Assembly (NCBI GenBank): GCA_951394045.1
Contig: OX595990.1
Location: forward strand, 1,302,001-1,366,000
Origin: Nitzschia sp. DOCU1
Lineage: Eukaryota > Bacillariophyta > Bacillariophyceae > Bacillariales > Bacillariaceae
Direction of reading: 5' to 3'
Length of the DNA: 64,000 bases
Below the pieces are notes generated by a model. That model did not search any database. It saw only the letters and a program-made list of their open reading frames with translations, and had not been told where the DNA came from. Below are positions 10,807 through 22,740 of the stretch, piece by piece. Each line of letters opens with the position of its first letter. Position 1 is the first letter of the stretch. Position numbers and translations under genes: made by a program.

Positions 10807-12086
10807 ATGAAGATTGCAAACAGCATCCTGAAGAAGACCGCTGCCGAGAAGCAGGGCTTCAAATCAGCACCGGTCAGTATCGAAAGACCCGAGCCCAAGG
10901 AGCTCAAAGATGGGGCGTACAGTCAATACGACTTGCGCATTGACCCAAAAGATAAAAAGTCGTTGACGTGACGCGTCAAACAACCGCATTTTACTGACGG
11001 AACGCCCGAAGAGTGGTTCCTTTTCCTTATCGGACTTAAGGATGTGATCGCAGGTCAGGACTTGACCACGGGACCTCAGAAATTTGCGTTAACACGCAAT
11101 TTGCTGAAAGGCCAGGTATTGGCCGCGTTCAACGCGAAGGCCTCGGAACTCGAAGCCGAAACTCCTGAGAGTTTTGAGAAAAGTTTGCACGCGGTTACGG
11201 CGTATGTTCTTCCAAAACGCGCAGTGCAACTTCAAAAGCGCTATATGCGTCGGATCTGCCGAAAGCCCCCGACGATGACAATGAAGGCGTATGTGGCTCG
11301 GCTCCGCGAGCTAAACGATTACCTCGCGCTATTCGACGAGAAAGGCGAGAAAAACAAAATTCCCGACGACGAGCTCATGGAGAATTGCGAGTTTGGGATC
11401 CCCGCCAAGTGGCGCAAGGAGATGATCCTACAAGGATTCGAGCCGGTGGAACACACGGTTCAAGACTTCGTAGACTTCTGCGAACGGCTGGAAGCTACTG
11501 AGGAAATCAACGAAGCCCTTAGCAAGAAGGCGGATAAGCATGGCAAGTCGAATGACGAAAATCCCTCGAAGAGGAAGCGCGGAGGCCCGAGAGCGGGAAC
11601 CGACGGTAAGGCCGCAAAGTATGAATGCTTGTATCATGGAGCTAACAACACGCACGCTTCCCATGATTGTCTTATTTTAAAGGACCAGGCGAAGAAGATG
11701 GCAAGGCCGCAAAGTATGAATGCTTGTATCATGGAGCTAACAACACGCACGCTTCCCATGATTGTCTTATTTTAAAGGACCAGGCGAAGAAGATGGCATC
11801 TGCCCATTCCAACGTCGGAGGTCGTTTCAAAAAGACCCGCTTTGAAAACAAAACTTGGCGCCGCAGCGACAACGATGGCGACGGCGAGAAGAAGAAGAAA
11901 ACAGGCGAGCTTCATGCCTACATTAAGTCTATGGTGGACAACGCGGTCAAGCAATCTGCCAAGAAGCGCAAGGCCGAAGATCCTCCGTCGATGGACAACT
12001 TCAACTATGACATGGATGATCTCAATGATCTCCCGGATTTCGATAAGCTTAGCGTCAGTAGCGACAGCGATGTCGAAATGGATTGA
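10807..12086 (+). pseudogene. gag: gag, interrupted by an in-frame TGA and a 95-bp frameshifting duplication
   Basis: The first real ATG is at 10807 (MKIANSILKKTAAEK). The frame meets TGA at 10969-10971, then continues open with capsid-like sequence (GTPEEWFLFLIGLKDVI) up to 11702. A 95-bp tandem duplication (11608-11702 repeated at 11703-11797) then shifts the frame. The original frame resumes after the second copy and ends at 12086. The duplicated block encodes a knuckle-like CLYHGANNTHASHDC (Cys/His/His/Cys) that probably binds RNA. The C-terminus is Lys-rich, then acidic. Gag would form the particle and package element RNA; this copy cannot make a full-length product without readthrough plus repair of the shift. 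Confidence 0.9.
11608..11797 (+). repeat. 95-bp perfect tandem duplication inside gag
   Basis: Two adjacent identical 95-bp copies starting AAGGCCGCAAAGTATGAATG. Because 95 is not a multiple of three, the duplication breaks the gag frame. Both copies still agree, so the event is recent. Confidence 0.92.
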
Positions 12087-15000
12087 CGATGTGAGCCGGT
12101 GACTACGTGTGAAAATAATAATAATAGTGGTAAATTGAACGATTACACTAGCTTTACCCAGAGGGACGACGTCCAACAGATGGAAGCATTTTACAATAGC
12201 AATAGCGTTACAAGCGCAACACAAAATTTGCAAAAATCACACGCAAGTCGAAATTTCGTTAAACTAACGAAATCTCGAAGTTTCAGCTCTCTCGACGCAT
12301 GTCTGGCGGAAGCACAGCGCGAGCGCGAGCTTTACTTATTGAACACGATTCGAGGTAGTCGAACTGTAGGCTCAAACAAACGACAAAAATCCAGTCATCT
12401 AGTACCGATCACGTTTGCACGTGTTAACCAACGCGGCGGACGTCGGCAACAAGTAGTAACCGTCAAAGCACTTCTTGACTCTGGCGGTAGTGGCTGTCTC
12501 TGGAAGAAGAGCAGTGCTAGCAAACTAAAAATAAAGACCCAAAAAGCGACTACTGTATTCACGACTATGAGCGGTAGTTATAAGTGTACTGAACGCGTGA
12601 CCACGCAACTCAGTCTACCGGAACTACACGACGATCGATTGATCGAGTGGGACTTTCACCTAGCAGATGATCTAGGTAACTACGACATGATTATAGGCAG
12701 AGACCTCATGCAAGAGCTAGGTCTAGTGATCGACTTCAAGGCTATGGAAGTAGAATGGGACGATGCACGTATGCCAATGAAAGAAATAGATGCGACGACG
12801 GCGACGTCGTATCATGTACATGAACGCGGACACGTCGACGAGATGTCGGACCGCGTCAAGGAAATTCTCGACGCCAAGTACGAGAAAGCCGATGCACGTA
12901 GCATTGCTAGAGAGCAAGCTCACCTTAGTAAGGATGAGCAGAGTAAGCTAGAACAGCTACTAGCGAAATACCAGACTCTATTCGACGGTACCCTCGGCCG
13001 ATGGCGTGGGGCCCCCTATGACATTGAACTAGTAGAAGGTGCCAAGCCGTACCATGCTAGAGCGTACCCTGTACCGAAAGCGTACGAGCGTACCCTGCGC
13101 GATGAAGTCGAACGACTCTGTCAAGTCGGAGTACTCAAAAAGGTGAACCGCTCCGAATGGGGTGCGCCCACCTTTATCATCCCCAAAAAGGATGGAACAG
13201 TTCGATTCATCAACGACTTCAGAGAGTTGAACAAACGGATTAAACGCAAGCCGTATCCAATCCCGAAGATTCAGGACTTACTGATGAAGCTAGAAGGCTT
13301 TCAGTACGCGACGAGTCTCGACCTCAACATGGGTTACTACCACATAGAGTTAAGCCCAGACAGTAAGAAGCTATGTACTATCGTACTCCCTTGGGGTAAG
13401 TACGAAATGCAACGCTTGCCGATGGGGCTCTCGAATAGTCCCGACATTTTCCAAGAGAAAATGGGCACCCTCTTTGAGGATCTAGAGTACGTACGAGTGT
13501 ACATCGACGATCTACTAGAACTAACTAAAGGCGATTTTGATGACCACCTAGAGAAACTAGAAGTCATTTTCAAACGTCTAAAAGACACCGGTCTTAAGGT
13601 GAACGCCCGAAAGTCGTTCTTCGCCCGTGGCGAACTAGAATACCTTGGGTACTGGATAACGCGAGACGGAATCCAACCAGTCGCAAAGAAAGTAGAGGCT
13701 ATTCACGCTATGAAAGCACCTACCAATAAACGCGAGCTACGTAAGTTCATAGGCGTAGTTAACTACTACCGCGACATGTGGATTCGTCGCTCTGAAGTTT
13801 TAGCCCCTCTGAGTGCGCTAACTTCTAAAGAAGCCAAATGGCAATGGGGTCCGGTCGAGCAGAATGCCTTCGACACGATGAAACGAATTATAAGTAAGCA
13901 GACACTACTAACATACCCGATTTCAACATACCATTCGAAATACACACCGATGCTAGTCATACTCAGCTAGGTGCAGTGTTATCGCAACGCGGAAAACCGA
14001 TTGCGTTCTATAGTCGAAAGCTGAACCCAGCGCAAACGCGCTATACTACGACGGAACGAGAGCTTTTAGCTATCGTCGAAACACTTAAAGAATTTCGCAA
14101 TATCCTTTTGGGACAGCGAATCAGAGTCTTCACAGACCATAAAAATCTTACGTATAAAGAATTTAACACGGAGCGCGTCATGCGTTGGCGCCTCTTAATC
14201 GAGGAGTTTGGCCCCGAACTCGTCTATATCAAGGGCGAACACAACATCGTTGCGGACGCGCTTAGTCGACTCGATCTCGACGATAGAGCTTTCCCCGAAT
14301 CTCACTTAAATGAGTTTTTGGCGGGCGACGAATTACCGCACGACGCATTCCCCCTCACTTACAAGAACATAGCGCGCATGCAGAATGCCGACCGCGCCTT
14401 ATTATCTAAAGTACGTACAAACCCGCGATATTCAGTCAAAGTCTATCGTGGGGGCGGAAAGAAGCGAGAACTAATAGTACGCGAGGACAAGATTGTTCTC
14501 CCAACGAGTCTCCAGAAGCGGTGCGTCAAGTGGTATCACGAGATGCTCTGTCACCCAGGAGAAATGCGTACCGAACAAACGATTCGACAACACTTCTACT
14601 GGAAGAACATCCGCGGCGATGTCGAGCGGATCTGCAAGTCCTGTCCGACCTGTCAGCTGACAAAGCGAAAGACAATCAAGTACGGGCATCTTCCACCCAA
14701 GGCGGCAGAAATAGACCCTTGGGATACGCTATGTGTCGACCTGATAGGTCCATATAAGATAAAACAACTAGGTAGTAAAAAGACACTACAACTATGGTGT
14801 CTCACTATGATAGATCCCGCGACCGGATGGTTCGAGATGGTACGTATAGCAAATAAAGAAGCCTTCTCGATAGCCAGTGCGGCCGAAATGGCGTGGTTTA
14901 CGAGATACCCGTGGCCACAAAAGATTATTTATGACCGCGGAACTGAATTCATGGGAGAATTCCGAAGAATGGTGCGCGAAGACTACGGCGTAATGACCAA

Positions 15001-15514
15001 GCCAATTACAGCGCGAAACCCGCAGGCTAATTCAATTATCGAGCGAGTTCACCAAACCATAGGGAACATGATTCGCACTTTCGAGTTGCAAAACTCCGAA
15101 GACACGGAGTCACTGGACGGAGTCCTTGCAGCCACCATGTTCGCAGTACGCGCAACGTATCACACAACGATGCAAGCGACGCCAACACAGCTAGTGTTTG
15201 GCCGCGACGCTATCTTAAATACCCGGTTCGAAGCTAACTGGAAATTAATTAAGGAACGAAAACAATCTCGTATTATCCAAAATAACGAAGCAGAAAACAA
15301 GACGCGAAGAGTTTACCGGTATCGCGTAGGACAGAAGGTAATGGTCCGTAATGAACAATCCCGCAAGTATGGGACAAATCCTTATAGCGGTCCGTATGAG
15401 ATCGTGCACATTAATGACAATGGCTCTATTCGCATCAGAAAGGGAGCAGTGCAACAAACATATAATATCCGGAATCTGCATCCGTACGAGGAACGCGATG
15501 CTGCTGACGAGTGA
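12087..15514 (+). pseudogene. pol: pol polyprotein (protease-RT-RNase H-integrase) with a one-base frameshift
   Basis: Pol is in the same frame as the end of gag, separated only by the TGA at 12084-12086, and has no ATG at its start. Visible domains: aspartic protease (LLDSGGSG, near 12475); reverse transcriptase with the YIDD catalytic box near 13500; RNase H with DAS and later FTDHKN; integrase with an H-H-C-C zinc motif (HPGE...H...CKSCPTC, near 14550-14660) and a D, D, E core (CVDLIGPY; IIYDRGTEF; ANSIIERVHQ); and a C-terminal SGPYEIV box typical of gypsy integrases. Between 13918 and 13925 one base appears to be missing: the RNase H reading moves to another frame at YP(D)FNIPFEIHTDAS, so the first part stops at 13970. 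Otherwise the motifs are intact. Confidence 0.93.
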
Positions 15515-15544
15515 GCTCTTAGAAGCCCTTGTCATGGGGGCGCA

Positions 15545-15961
15545 TGCAGTACACTAGAATACCCCTCTAGACCTAACAAGCGGTTAGCGTAAAGAGTACA
15601 CACAATGGCCTACGTGTAGTACCTACATACCTTAGATACATACCTGGCTGATGTCGACTTGGTCGAACGTCTGTGGACGCACGGACGGACGGGCAAGGCC
15701 GGCGCGGCTGACGAACAATGACGACGACAACGGCGAGCGCGGCGAGCCGTCGACGTCTACTACTGGACTAGAACTTCCAACGGTATCTAGCTATGGACCT
15801 TGAAGAGATTCGAGAAGCTAGATCGGTGGGAGTTGTATCCAACGCATGCAGGATGCGTTGAGGAAAGACCCTGGTGGTCTAGGAGCGATAGAATCAGCGA
15901 TAACTTAGATCTCACAATTATTTCCACTACAACTTTTTCATCGTACTTTCAGCGTAGTGCA
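15545..15961 (+). repeat. 3' LTR (417 bp)
   Basis: Same length and termini as the 5' LTR, about 99% identical by eye. It is preceded by a short GGGGG-containing stretch (15534-15543) that could be a weak polypurine tract. Confidence 0.95.
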
Positions 15962-15965
15962 CATG

Positions 15966-16365
15966 CACCCGCCCATCTTTGTTATTGACGCCGTCGCCGA
16001 TTTGCACGGCCAACCTCTATACACATGGTGAAAAGTTCTAAACACAGCATGCATATATGATAAGCACGTCCGGCTAGCCTCATGAATAATAGTATGTACC
16101 AAGTAATGACACACACATACATATCATATCCGACAATTCCCTCCGCTTGCAAAAACTTCACACCAATGATGATAGATTCATCACCCGCCACAAGATATTC
16201 TTGACGCAACGGACGGTCGTTGGATCCCTTTCGTTCGACCATCAATAACACCCGGGGGTGCCGCTGGGAAGTTCTTTCGTCCTGAAACACCATATACCCC
16301 ACACCACAAAGGATATTGCGAATAATATAGTAAAGCAAGTGTAACTTAGCTTTACCATCCTGACA
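15966..16365. other. Intergenic between LTR element and Cys-rich ORF
   Basis: This flanks the LTR insertion and probably contains the promoter of the ORF starting at 16366. I see no gene and no clear terminal inverted repeat. Confidence 0.4.
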
Positions 16366-18936
16366 ATGGCAGATCAACAGTCGGCCTATGCAAAATTGCT
16401 GCAATTGCAGCAGGAGGTACAGCACCAAATCGCATTGATGGATCAACACCGGGATGGCCAAGCATCTACGGCGGTCAGTGCATTGTATCCACCCTATCAA
16501 CCACCGCAAATGTCTGATAGTTTGCCCAGGAACAGTCCACCACCGCAGATGTTTGCTAGTCTGCCCACCATGAACACTCACCCCGGGATATCCAACCAGC
16601 ACGGTCGCTTTCATGATGCATCCCCAGTAGTCGGAGCACTGTATCGGTCCCCTCAGGTCGCAGCTAGCTTGCCCTTGGACTACACTCACGGATGTCATCA
16701 GCCAATCATTCCTGGCTCAACATCAACTGTCCACCATTTCAACGAACTCGGGTTACCATGGCGATCTCAACAGAGTTCAGTTGCTTATTACAGGTCCAAA
16801 CTTGACCGCAATCTTGAGATTGGCCGGCAGTTGCACCGACTTGGTTTCAACAGGGAAAGGAAGGCAAAGGCCCACGATGCTGATTGTAGCCAGTTTGTCG
16901 CCCTTTGTCCAGCTGACCTGGTATGTACTCATGCACGTAAGCAGGAAGTTATAAAACTGCAGAAAGAAGTAGTCCACGGGCACTGCAACATTCGTCACCT
17001 GGATTCCGAACAAATATTTCCTCTTGTGGACAAACTTCCGGTCGAGTTTCTTTTACCCCACGCTGGCGAAATCCTGGCAGAGCAGTACGTAATGAACTGG
17101 ATCAAAGTGCTCGCAAACGTCGAAGGCTGGATTCCCAATGCCCAGCTCAAACCAAGCTGGATCAAGGGCAGGGATCAGACGTTCAATCAGCTGAGGAAAA
17201 TTGGGAACTGCCTTACAACCTGCTTGCAAAATCCTTCTGATCATTATCTTGGTGTATCGATAGCGTTGTATGCCTTGCAAAACACGCACTGCACGATGGA
17301 CGATCGTGAGTATCTCGGCGATGCACTTTGCCGAATCCATGCACTCGAGATTGATGTCAACTCCACCCTTCATGATGGCCAGACCCGGAAAGCAAACTTC
17401 CAGTCATTCCCAAAGAAGCTTGTTTCTCATAAGTTCGAAGAGCTGAAGAAACGTCTGATTGCGTATGCTGGTATAAAAATCGACGGGCTTGTTTACCGTG
17501 TTGACAGCAAGAAGACTCCACTAAACGAGAACAACAAGGATCTTTCATGGCCTCAGCTTTCAACGACCGGGCCAAGCACCGCCTACCCCCCACTCGACTC
17601 GGGACAAAAGCCTTCCTTTGTTGACACATGGTTACAAAAGATGGGTCATACTAATGGTCGCACTCAATCTCCATCTAGTGGAATGTACACAGGTGCCGTG
17701 GGTGTCTTTGGTACTCGTGCTCAAGAAGAGGAGGCCACCATGGTAGCAGTGAACGGCAGCATCAGTGGGGGCGGCAGTTCGTTGTTGATGTTTATACCCC
17801 AAGCACCACATGACAGCAGCAGCAGGGTCAGTTTAGCAGGGCATAGTTCCAACCATCTTGACGTCAATGTTGAAGTTTCTTTTGATTCGTCCCAAAGGAA
17901 CCGGGCATCTGGCACCACCGGGGCCGCAGATGGTCTCCCTACTGATGACCACAAACAGGACAACGATGAGGATTTGTCAGATGATGAACAGCTCTGTGCC
18001 TCTAATCGCAGAAATAATGCTGCTTCGACTCTGCCACCTGCAAACGATCCTCTGGATTGTAACCCAAATGCGGCAACACCAGAGGGCTATCCGCCAAGTC
18101 CTGCATTGTGTGATGATGTAATAAATCTTCCTAATGGCAGCACTAATGCCGGGTCAATCACACCTGCAAATGATCACGGGAATTGTGCCCGTGATGTAGC
18201 CTCGCCGCAGCCTGCTGAAAGCACTCTGACTACATCAGAGGATGATCCACCAAGCTCCGGCGCTGCCACTACTGGCACCATCACCAACAACGACTTTGAC
18301 AAATTGGTCGACCAATTGGCCACTACCGCCACGCCAGCCGTCAACTTACCTGCCGCTACTGTCATGAATAGTGAATTTCACGATGATGACAATAGAGTTG
18401 ACGATGTCGATGTCGCTGCTGCCTATGAAAACAATGATGATCACGGCAATCCCTCCAGTACTAATACATGTTATGAAGCTATGATGACCGGGAATCATTT
18501 GGCCTGTAGTCGGGCCTTCTGGTGCAACACAGAGGGTCAACCTTCTCGCAAGAACATCTTTTGGAAGATGGCCGCCAAGGTCGAGCACCAGATATGCGAC
18601 CCATGTTATCAGAAACACGGGGTGCTGTGTCGACACAATGAACTTGGTGATCCTTCTTTCTTCGCTTCCTTCACGTCTATTCAAGAATGGATGAGTCAAG
18701 GACGGAAGAAGAAGTGTTCTGCATGTGGCAAGGATAGTGTGATGGGGGCGAGGCAGCCCTTGTACTACTGTGTTTCCTGCTGTCTCTACAGGGTTTGCAG
18801 TAATTGCTGGGGGAGCAACGATCCTAGAAGACCGACTCTTATTAGTGCCGACAAGGAGTGTGGCAAGAGCAGGGCTGGGTGCAAGAGAAAGTTGACGGAT
18901 AAGGGGCTCGCATATGCAGAACACTACACCAAGTAG
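16366..18936 (+). CDS. Cys-rich C-terminal zinc-finger protein, probable second ORF of a DNA transposon, 856 aa
   Basis: Unrecognised protein with an ATG start. The N-terminus is Gln/Pro-rich and low-complexity. Residues about 130-380 look globular (SQFVALCPADLVCTHARKQE onward, with conserved-looking Trp and Cys). About 420-710 is a disordered Ser/Asn/Asp-rich linker. The last 150 residues are Cys-rich: pairs such as CDPC, CSAC, CVSC and CSNC suggest two or three zinc-binding knuckles. It is convergent with the transposase-like gene ending at 19040, about 100 bp away. The pairing of a transposase with a separate Cys-rich DNA-binding ORF is common in CACTA-like elements, so I infer it belongs to the same element. 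It could instead be a host gene. Confidence 0.65.
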   Translation: MADQQSAYAKLLQLQQEVQHQIALMDQHRDGQASTAVSALYPPYQPPQMSDSLPRNSPPPQMFASLPTMNTHPGISNQHGRFHDASPVVGALYRSPQVAASLPLDYTHGCHQPIIPGSTSTVHHFNELGLPWRSQQSSVAYYRSKLDRNLEIGRQLHRLGFNRERKAKAHDADCSQFVALCPADLVCTHARKQEVIKLQKEVVHGHCNIRHLDSEQIFPLVDKLPVEFLLPHAGEILAEQYVMNWIKVLANVEGWIPNAQLKPSWIKGRDQTFNQLRKIGNCLTTCLQNPSDHYLGVSIALYALQNTHCTMDDREYLGDALCRIHALEIDVNSTLHDGQTRKANFQSFPKKLVSHKFEELKKRLIAYAGIKIDGLVYRVDSKKTPLNENNKDLSWPQLSTTGPSTAYPPLDSGQKPSFVDTWLQKMGHTNGRTQSPSSGMYTGAVGVFGTRAQEEEATMVAVNGSISGGGSSLLMFIPQAPHDSSSRVSLAGHSSNHLDVNVEVSFDSSQRNRASGTTGAADGLPTDDHKQDNDEDLSDDEQLCASNRRNNAASTLPPANDPLDCNPNAATPEGYPPSPALCDDVINLPNGSTNAGSITPANDHGNCARDVASPQPAESTLTTSEDDPPSSGAATTGTITNNDFDKLVDQLATTATPAVNLPAATVMNSEFHDDDNRVDDVDVAAAYENNDDHGNPSSTNTCYEAMMTGNHLACSRAFWCNTEGQPSRKNIFWKMAAKVEHQICDPCYQKHGVLCRHNELGDPSFFASFTSIQEWMSQGRKKKCSACGKDSVMGARQPLYYCVSCCLYRVCSNCWGSNDPRRPTLISADKECGKSRAGCKRKLTDKGLAYAEHYTK

Positions 18937-19039
18937 GGGAGACCATGTCTTATCCCACCGGGCTCGGAACTCGAATGGTCTACCCAACCATCACTATAGT
19001 AACTTTCTTATGGTATACGTGATATCACATTACACAATA

Positions 19040-22000
19040 TTAGCAGTAGGAGCACCCCCTGGCCTGTGGTAGGCCAATGGTGCCATCCTCGAGCATCTCC
19101 TCCCAGTCAGAGGTAATTAGATAGAACATTGGATGTCCTACATTGTTGGCAGGCCTGTTGTGACGTGGTAGCAGGACACAGTACTTCACAATCGAGCGGC
19201 CACCTTGGAACAAATGGATTGTTTCATTTTCTTTTGCCGTCCATGAGAAGTATGTGGCACCGCATGACGATTCCCCAATTGGCATTCCATTGTTGTCGCT
19301 GATAACCTCCAACGGGATGAATATTTCCTCTCGAAATGTGCCACCTCCATTCCGTTGTTGTTTGTTTCCCTTGGCCACCATTCCAAAAGAACCATCTGTC
19401 ATATAGACAACCGAGACGATTTTGTTGCAAGCAGCTAACGCATCCAACGCATCCTTTTTTTTCTTGTAGACGTGGTAGTTCTTCTGGTAGATCTTGGCAG
19501 TGCTTGTGCTTGACTCGTTCCAGTCCTTGTCGGTCCCGTTCTCTAAATTCATTCGTGCCATTGCTACGTCCAGTAAGTTGTGCTTGATACCCATGTTGTT
19601 CATATCTAACACCAGGGACTCTGTGACACGGGCAAGTTGTCGTTGGCGGTACCACCGCTCTGCCGCATTCTTCGCCCAGTCACCTTTGAGTGAGACTATC
19701 GAAGCCTTGACCTCTGGGAGCGACCCTTCTCCCTTGCCATCACCCTCCCAAAGTAGACGTAAGGAACCATGGTGAAGCATACAATCGGGTATGCTTAGAA
19801 GGGAAATAAAGTTGAACTTGGAGATGTAGATGGGAGTCACAGAAGTGTTGGTGGAGGTAGTATTCCTGCGACTATTGTCAAATTTGTCGACCAAACTCAA
19901 GAAAAGCTTGACGTGCCGGCAAAAGAGCGGCAACTAGGTCCTCTGCCAGCTCGAATGAGGCATCAAGACAATCTTCAGGGATGATTGTCGGCCATTGGCC
20001 TCCATGCGCTTCCACCACTTGGTAAGCCAATGTCAAGAGCTCATCCTTTCGCATGGTAGAGGCAAACTGAATCTTGCGAGCCTTCAACCAAGCTGTCAAT
20101 TGTGTTCGTGAGTATTGGGGAAGTTCCTTGTTGATGGGATCATTATATTCCTCGTCTTGCTGGGTGACTTGTCCCAGGTCGGAATAGAGCCATTTGGACA
20201 CTCGTTGGTAGGCGAGGTAATTCTCTGACACGAACCTACCAGTTTTCCCGTCCTTGGATAGGGGCTCAAGTTTCAGCCATGTCAATTCTAGGTAGCCCCC
20301 ACGCCTTATAGAAATATTTGTTCGGTGCACAAAGCTAGACGCCTTCTTATTGCTAGTCAACCACAACTTGACTAGGTCTTCACCAAATGTCGCCTTTACT
20401 ATGCCCAAGAATAGTTGGTGCATGATGGTTGTTACCGAATCACGAACTTCAACCATTGGGTGGGACCAGGGAGCAGGCGGAATGAACTTTTCATCATAGA
20501 AAGCTTGATTTTTTGCCGTATGCTCTTGGAGGAATGCTTGCTTGTCTTGAGCCTTCCAGTACGGCGCACGTTCTTTTGCGTGCTCGTACAATTTGTCAGA
20601 AAGCGATCCTGGTAGCCCCTCCGTCTTCAGGTAAGTACGACATTGCTGTTTTTTCCAATCGCCAAATAAAACCTTGCCGTATGCATTTTCAACAGCATTG
20701 CCCATCGATTGAAAAGTAAGCTGCTTTACACTCAGGCGACCACTAGGGGGAGGATCCGGATAATTTCTTGGGCAGTCATATTCTGCCCCCACAGGTACCC
20801 AATCAAAGCAATCTGAGCATGGTTCCCTACATGAGGCGGCTGTTTGGCGACACTGGAAGCACTGTTCGCAGGAAGGCAGGTTGCTGGGTAATATACCGGA
20901 CAGTCCGAAACAAGCATGGGAGGGCAATGTTCCGGATAGTGTGTAGGTGCTTTGAGCCTTCGCAGGCCTATCAGCCATGTGTGCGTAAACGTAACAATAG
21001 CAGCGAACTAGGCATTTCAACCCACCGTGGTATACATCCACACCAGCTGCTAGTTGAGCCAAATCTTTCTGTAGTTTGGTCTCGATGACCCCATGTTCCT
21101 TGTCGCCAGACCCCATGGAGATGAGGTACGTGTTATCGGATTTGTGAATCCGAGCCTCGGGTGGGGCGAAGGTAATCATCTGCACCCAGACTTTGTGCCT
21201 GTTACCCTTGACGTTGTTAGGGTCGATGTCGTCGTTCCATGGATATAGGGGAATGAGGAAACATTGTTTAGAATCAGCAGAGTCAACAATGAACTTGTCC
21301 ATGAGTTCCTGGCCACGTGGGGAACGGGCATGGACAGAGGCTCCCGGGAACATGGGATCTACGTGCCGTCCATGGCCCAGTAGATCTCGTAGACAGTCGA
21401 GGGGTGATATGTAGACATGTGACTTGTTCCTGTAGTAGTGAATTGGTGGTATCGGGAGGTTCGTCTTTATCGAATCCTTACCAGTAGTGAAGAATTGCCT
21501 CATCTCACGTGGGGAGGTGGGTATTGGCGCTGGTGGATAATGATCAGCCTCAGGTCCAGTAAGGGGGTTCTGCATGAAGTGTAGGATGGATGCCAGTGCC
21601 TCAAACTGTTCAGCGCTTAGTTTGTCGCTAAGCTGACAAAATTGGAGGCCGTATAAGGCCGTGCATGGGTGGACTTGGCTGGTTTGACCACCATGAAAAG
21701 CTCGACCGACAAGGTGTTGAGCACCCAAACAGGGCTGTCTGTGCGTTAGCTCAAAGTAGCTATTCACATCGTTGGGAAAGCAATTCTGGAAGTTAATTTC
21801 TCTTCTAGAGTTATTTTCCGTCAGCTCTTGAAGCCAAGCGAGCTTCCTCTGTTCCACAGACATTTCTATCAAAGATGCCTCCTCCTGCATTTCTTCCTCA
21901 TTCCCGGATGATCTATCATCATACAAAAAGTTGTTGTCGGGCTCATCTTCCTCATTGGACTCGTCTCTGTTTAGTAGTTCTGAATGCACAGGATGTGATG

Positions 22001-22397
22001 CTACTGCAGAGACGTCTTCTTGGTCCAGCTCTTGATGCAATTGGGATGATGGTGATGTCTCCACTTGCCCTTTCATCGCCATGAATTCAACCATTGCCTT
22101 AGCATGGGTCTTCAACTTTGAGTGCTTTGTCAAAAATTTAATGCAACGGATATGCAACTTCTGTTTGCGATTTTGAAACAGACCATGTTGTGGGCAGATA
22201 CGACAGATCATGAAGGGGGCGATATTGCATTCGGGGCACTCCAACTTTGCTGCCCAGAGCTGGAATTCACCCTGGAGCCGGGAGGCGGTGGGTGGCACCT
22301 GACCGCACTTGTTACACTGCAGTAAGGAGAGATCGCATTCAAAATATTCCTGCGTAGTGGGAAAGCTGCTATCAGGGGGATCGACCACACCTGCCAT
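19040..22397 (-). pseudogene. CACTA/Plavaka-like transposase, frameshifted near its C-terminal third
   Basis: Two overlapping minus-strand frames form one protein. The first (22397-19878, 839 aa) starts with zinc-binding Cys clusters (CNKCGQ, CPECN, CRICPQHG). It contains the DDE-like region FLIPLYPWNDDIDPN followed by WVQMITF, a second Cys cluster, and VTTIMHQLFLGIVK, which resembles the conserved MH..L.G.VK box of Transposase_21/Plavaka families. The second (19933-19040) continues with FLSLVDKFDNSRRNTTS and about 290 further residues. The frames overlap between 19878 and 19933, where one base change in length restores a single product; the only GT-AG pair there is 28 nt apart, too short for an intron. 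Family assignment rests on motif resemblance and could be a related KDZ-type enzyme. Confidence 0.65.
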
Positions 22398-22740
22398 GTT
22401 CGCTGCAAGAGATGCTGGCTTCCGTGGTTAAAGGATCCCACCAGCAGAGTAGATTGTGGGCAGAAAAGAGATTGTGTTGAAGCAAATCTGAATGCAGGTA
22501 AAGCATGAAAATGCATCAATCGAGAGAGAGCATCGCAGAGAATGGTATTTTGCTAAATTCTCCCTCGTCTCTCGTCGGCGGGTGAGAAGGGGCGTTGGCG
22601 GCAGATTTTGTATGTGTTTTGCCAACACAAACGACTGATTATAAAGAATAATAGGTCATGATTATAATAATTATCGTTCGATGTCATTCCAATTTGGGGG
22701 TGTCTGGATGAGGAGACATTCGAATAGGACGACCAATCCG

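Larger units (their letters stand above)
10353..15961 (+). mobile_element. Ty3/gypsy LTR retrotransposon, complete in structure but with broken genes (5,609 bp)
   Basis: Two 417-bp direct LTRs flank gag and pol in the order protease, reverse transcriptase, RNase H, integrase, which defines the Ty3/gypsy group. The host sequence CATG is found just before the 5' LTR (10349-10352) and just after the 3' LTR (15962-15965), consistent with a 4-bp target-site duplication. The LTRs differ at four positions by eye (about 1%), so the insertion is recent. Despite that, gag has an internal TGA and a frameshifting duplication, and pol has a one-base frameshift, so this copy is probably not autonomous. A diverged solo LTR of the same family sits at 31273-31741. 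Confidence 0.95.

Noticed and set aside
10969..10971. Internal TGA in gag as a selenocysteine codon
   Set aside because: No SECIS-like structure seen, no reason for Sec in Gag, and the copy carries other lesions; a point mutation (CGA to TGA) or leaky stop is simpler.
19878..19933. Intron to join the two transposase frames
   Set aside because: The only GT...AG pair in the overlap is 28 nt apart, shorter than any intron in the window; a frameshift is more likely.
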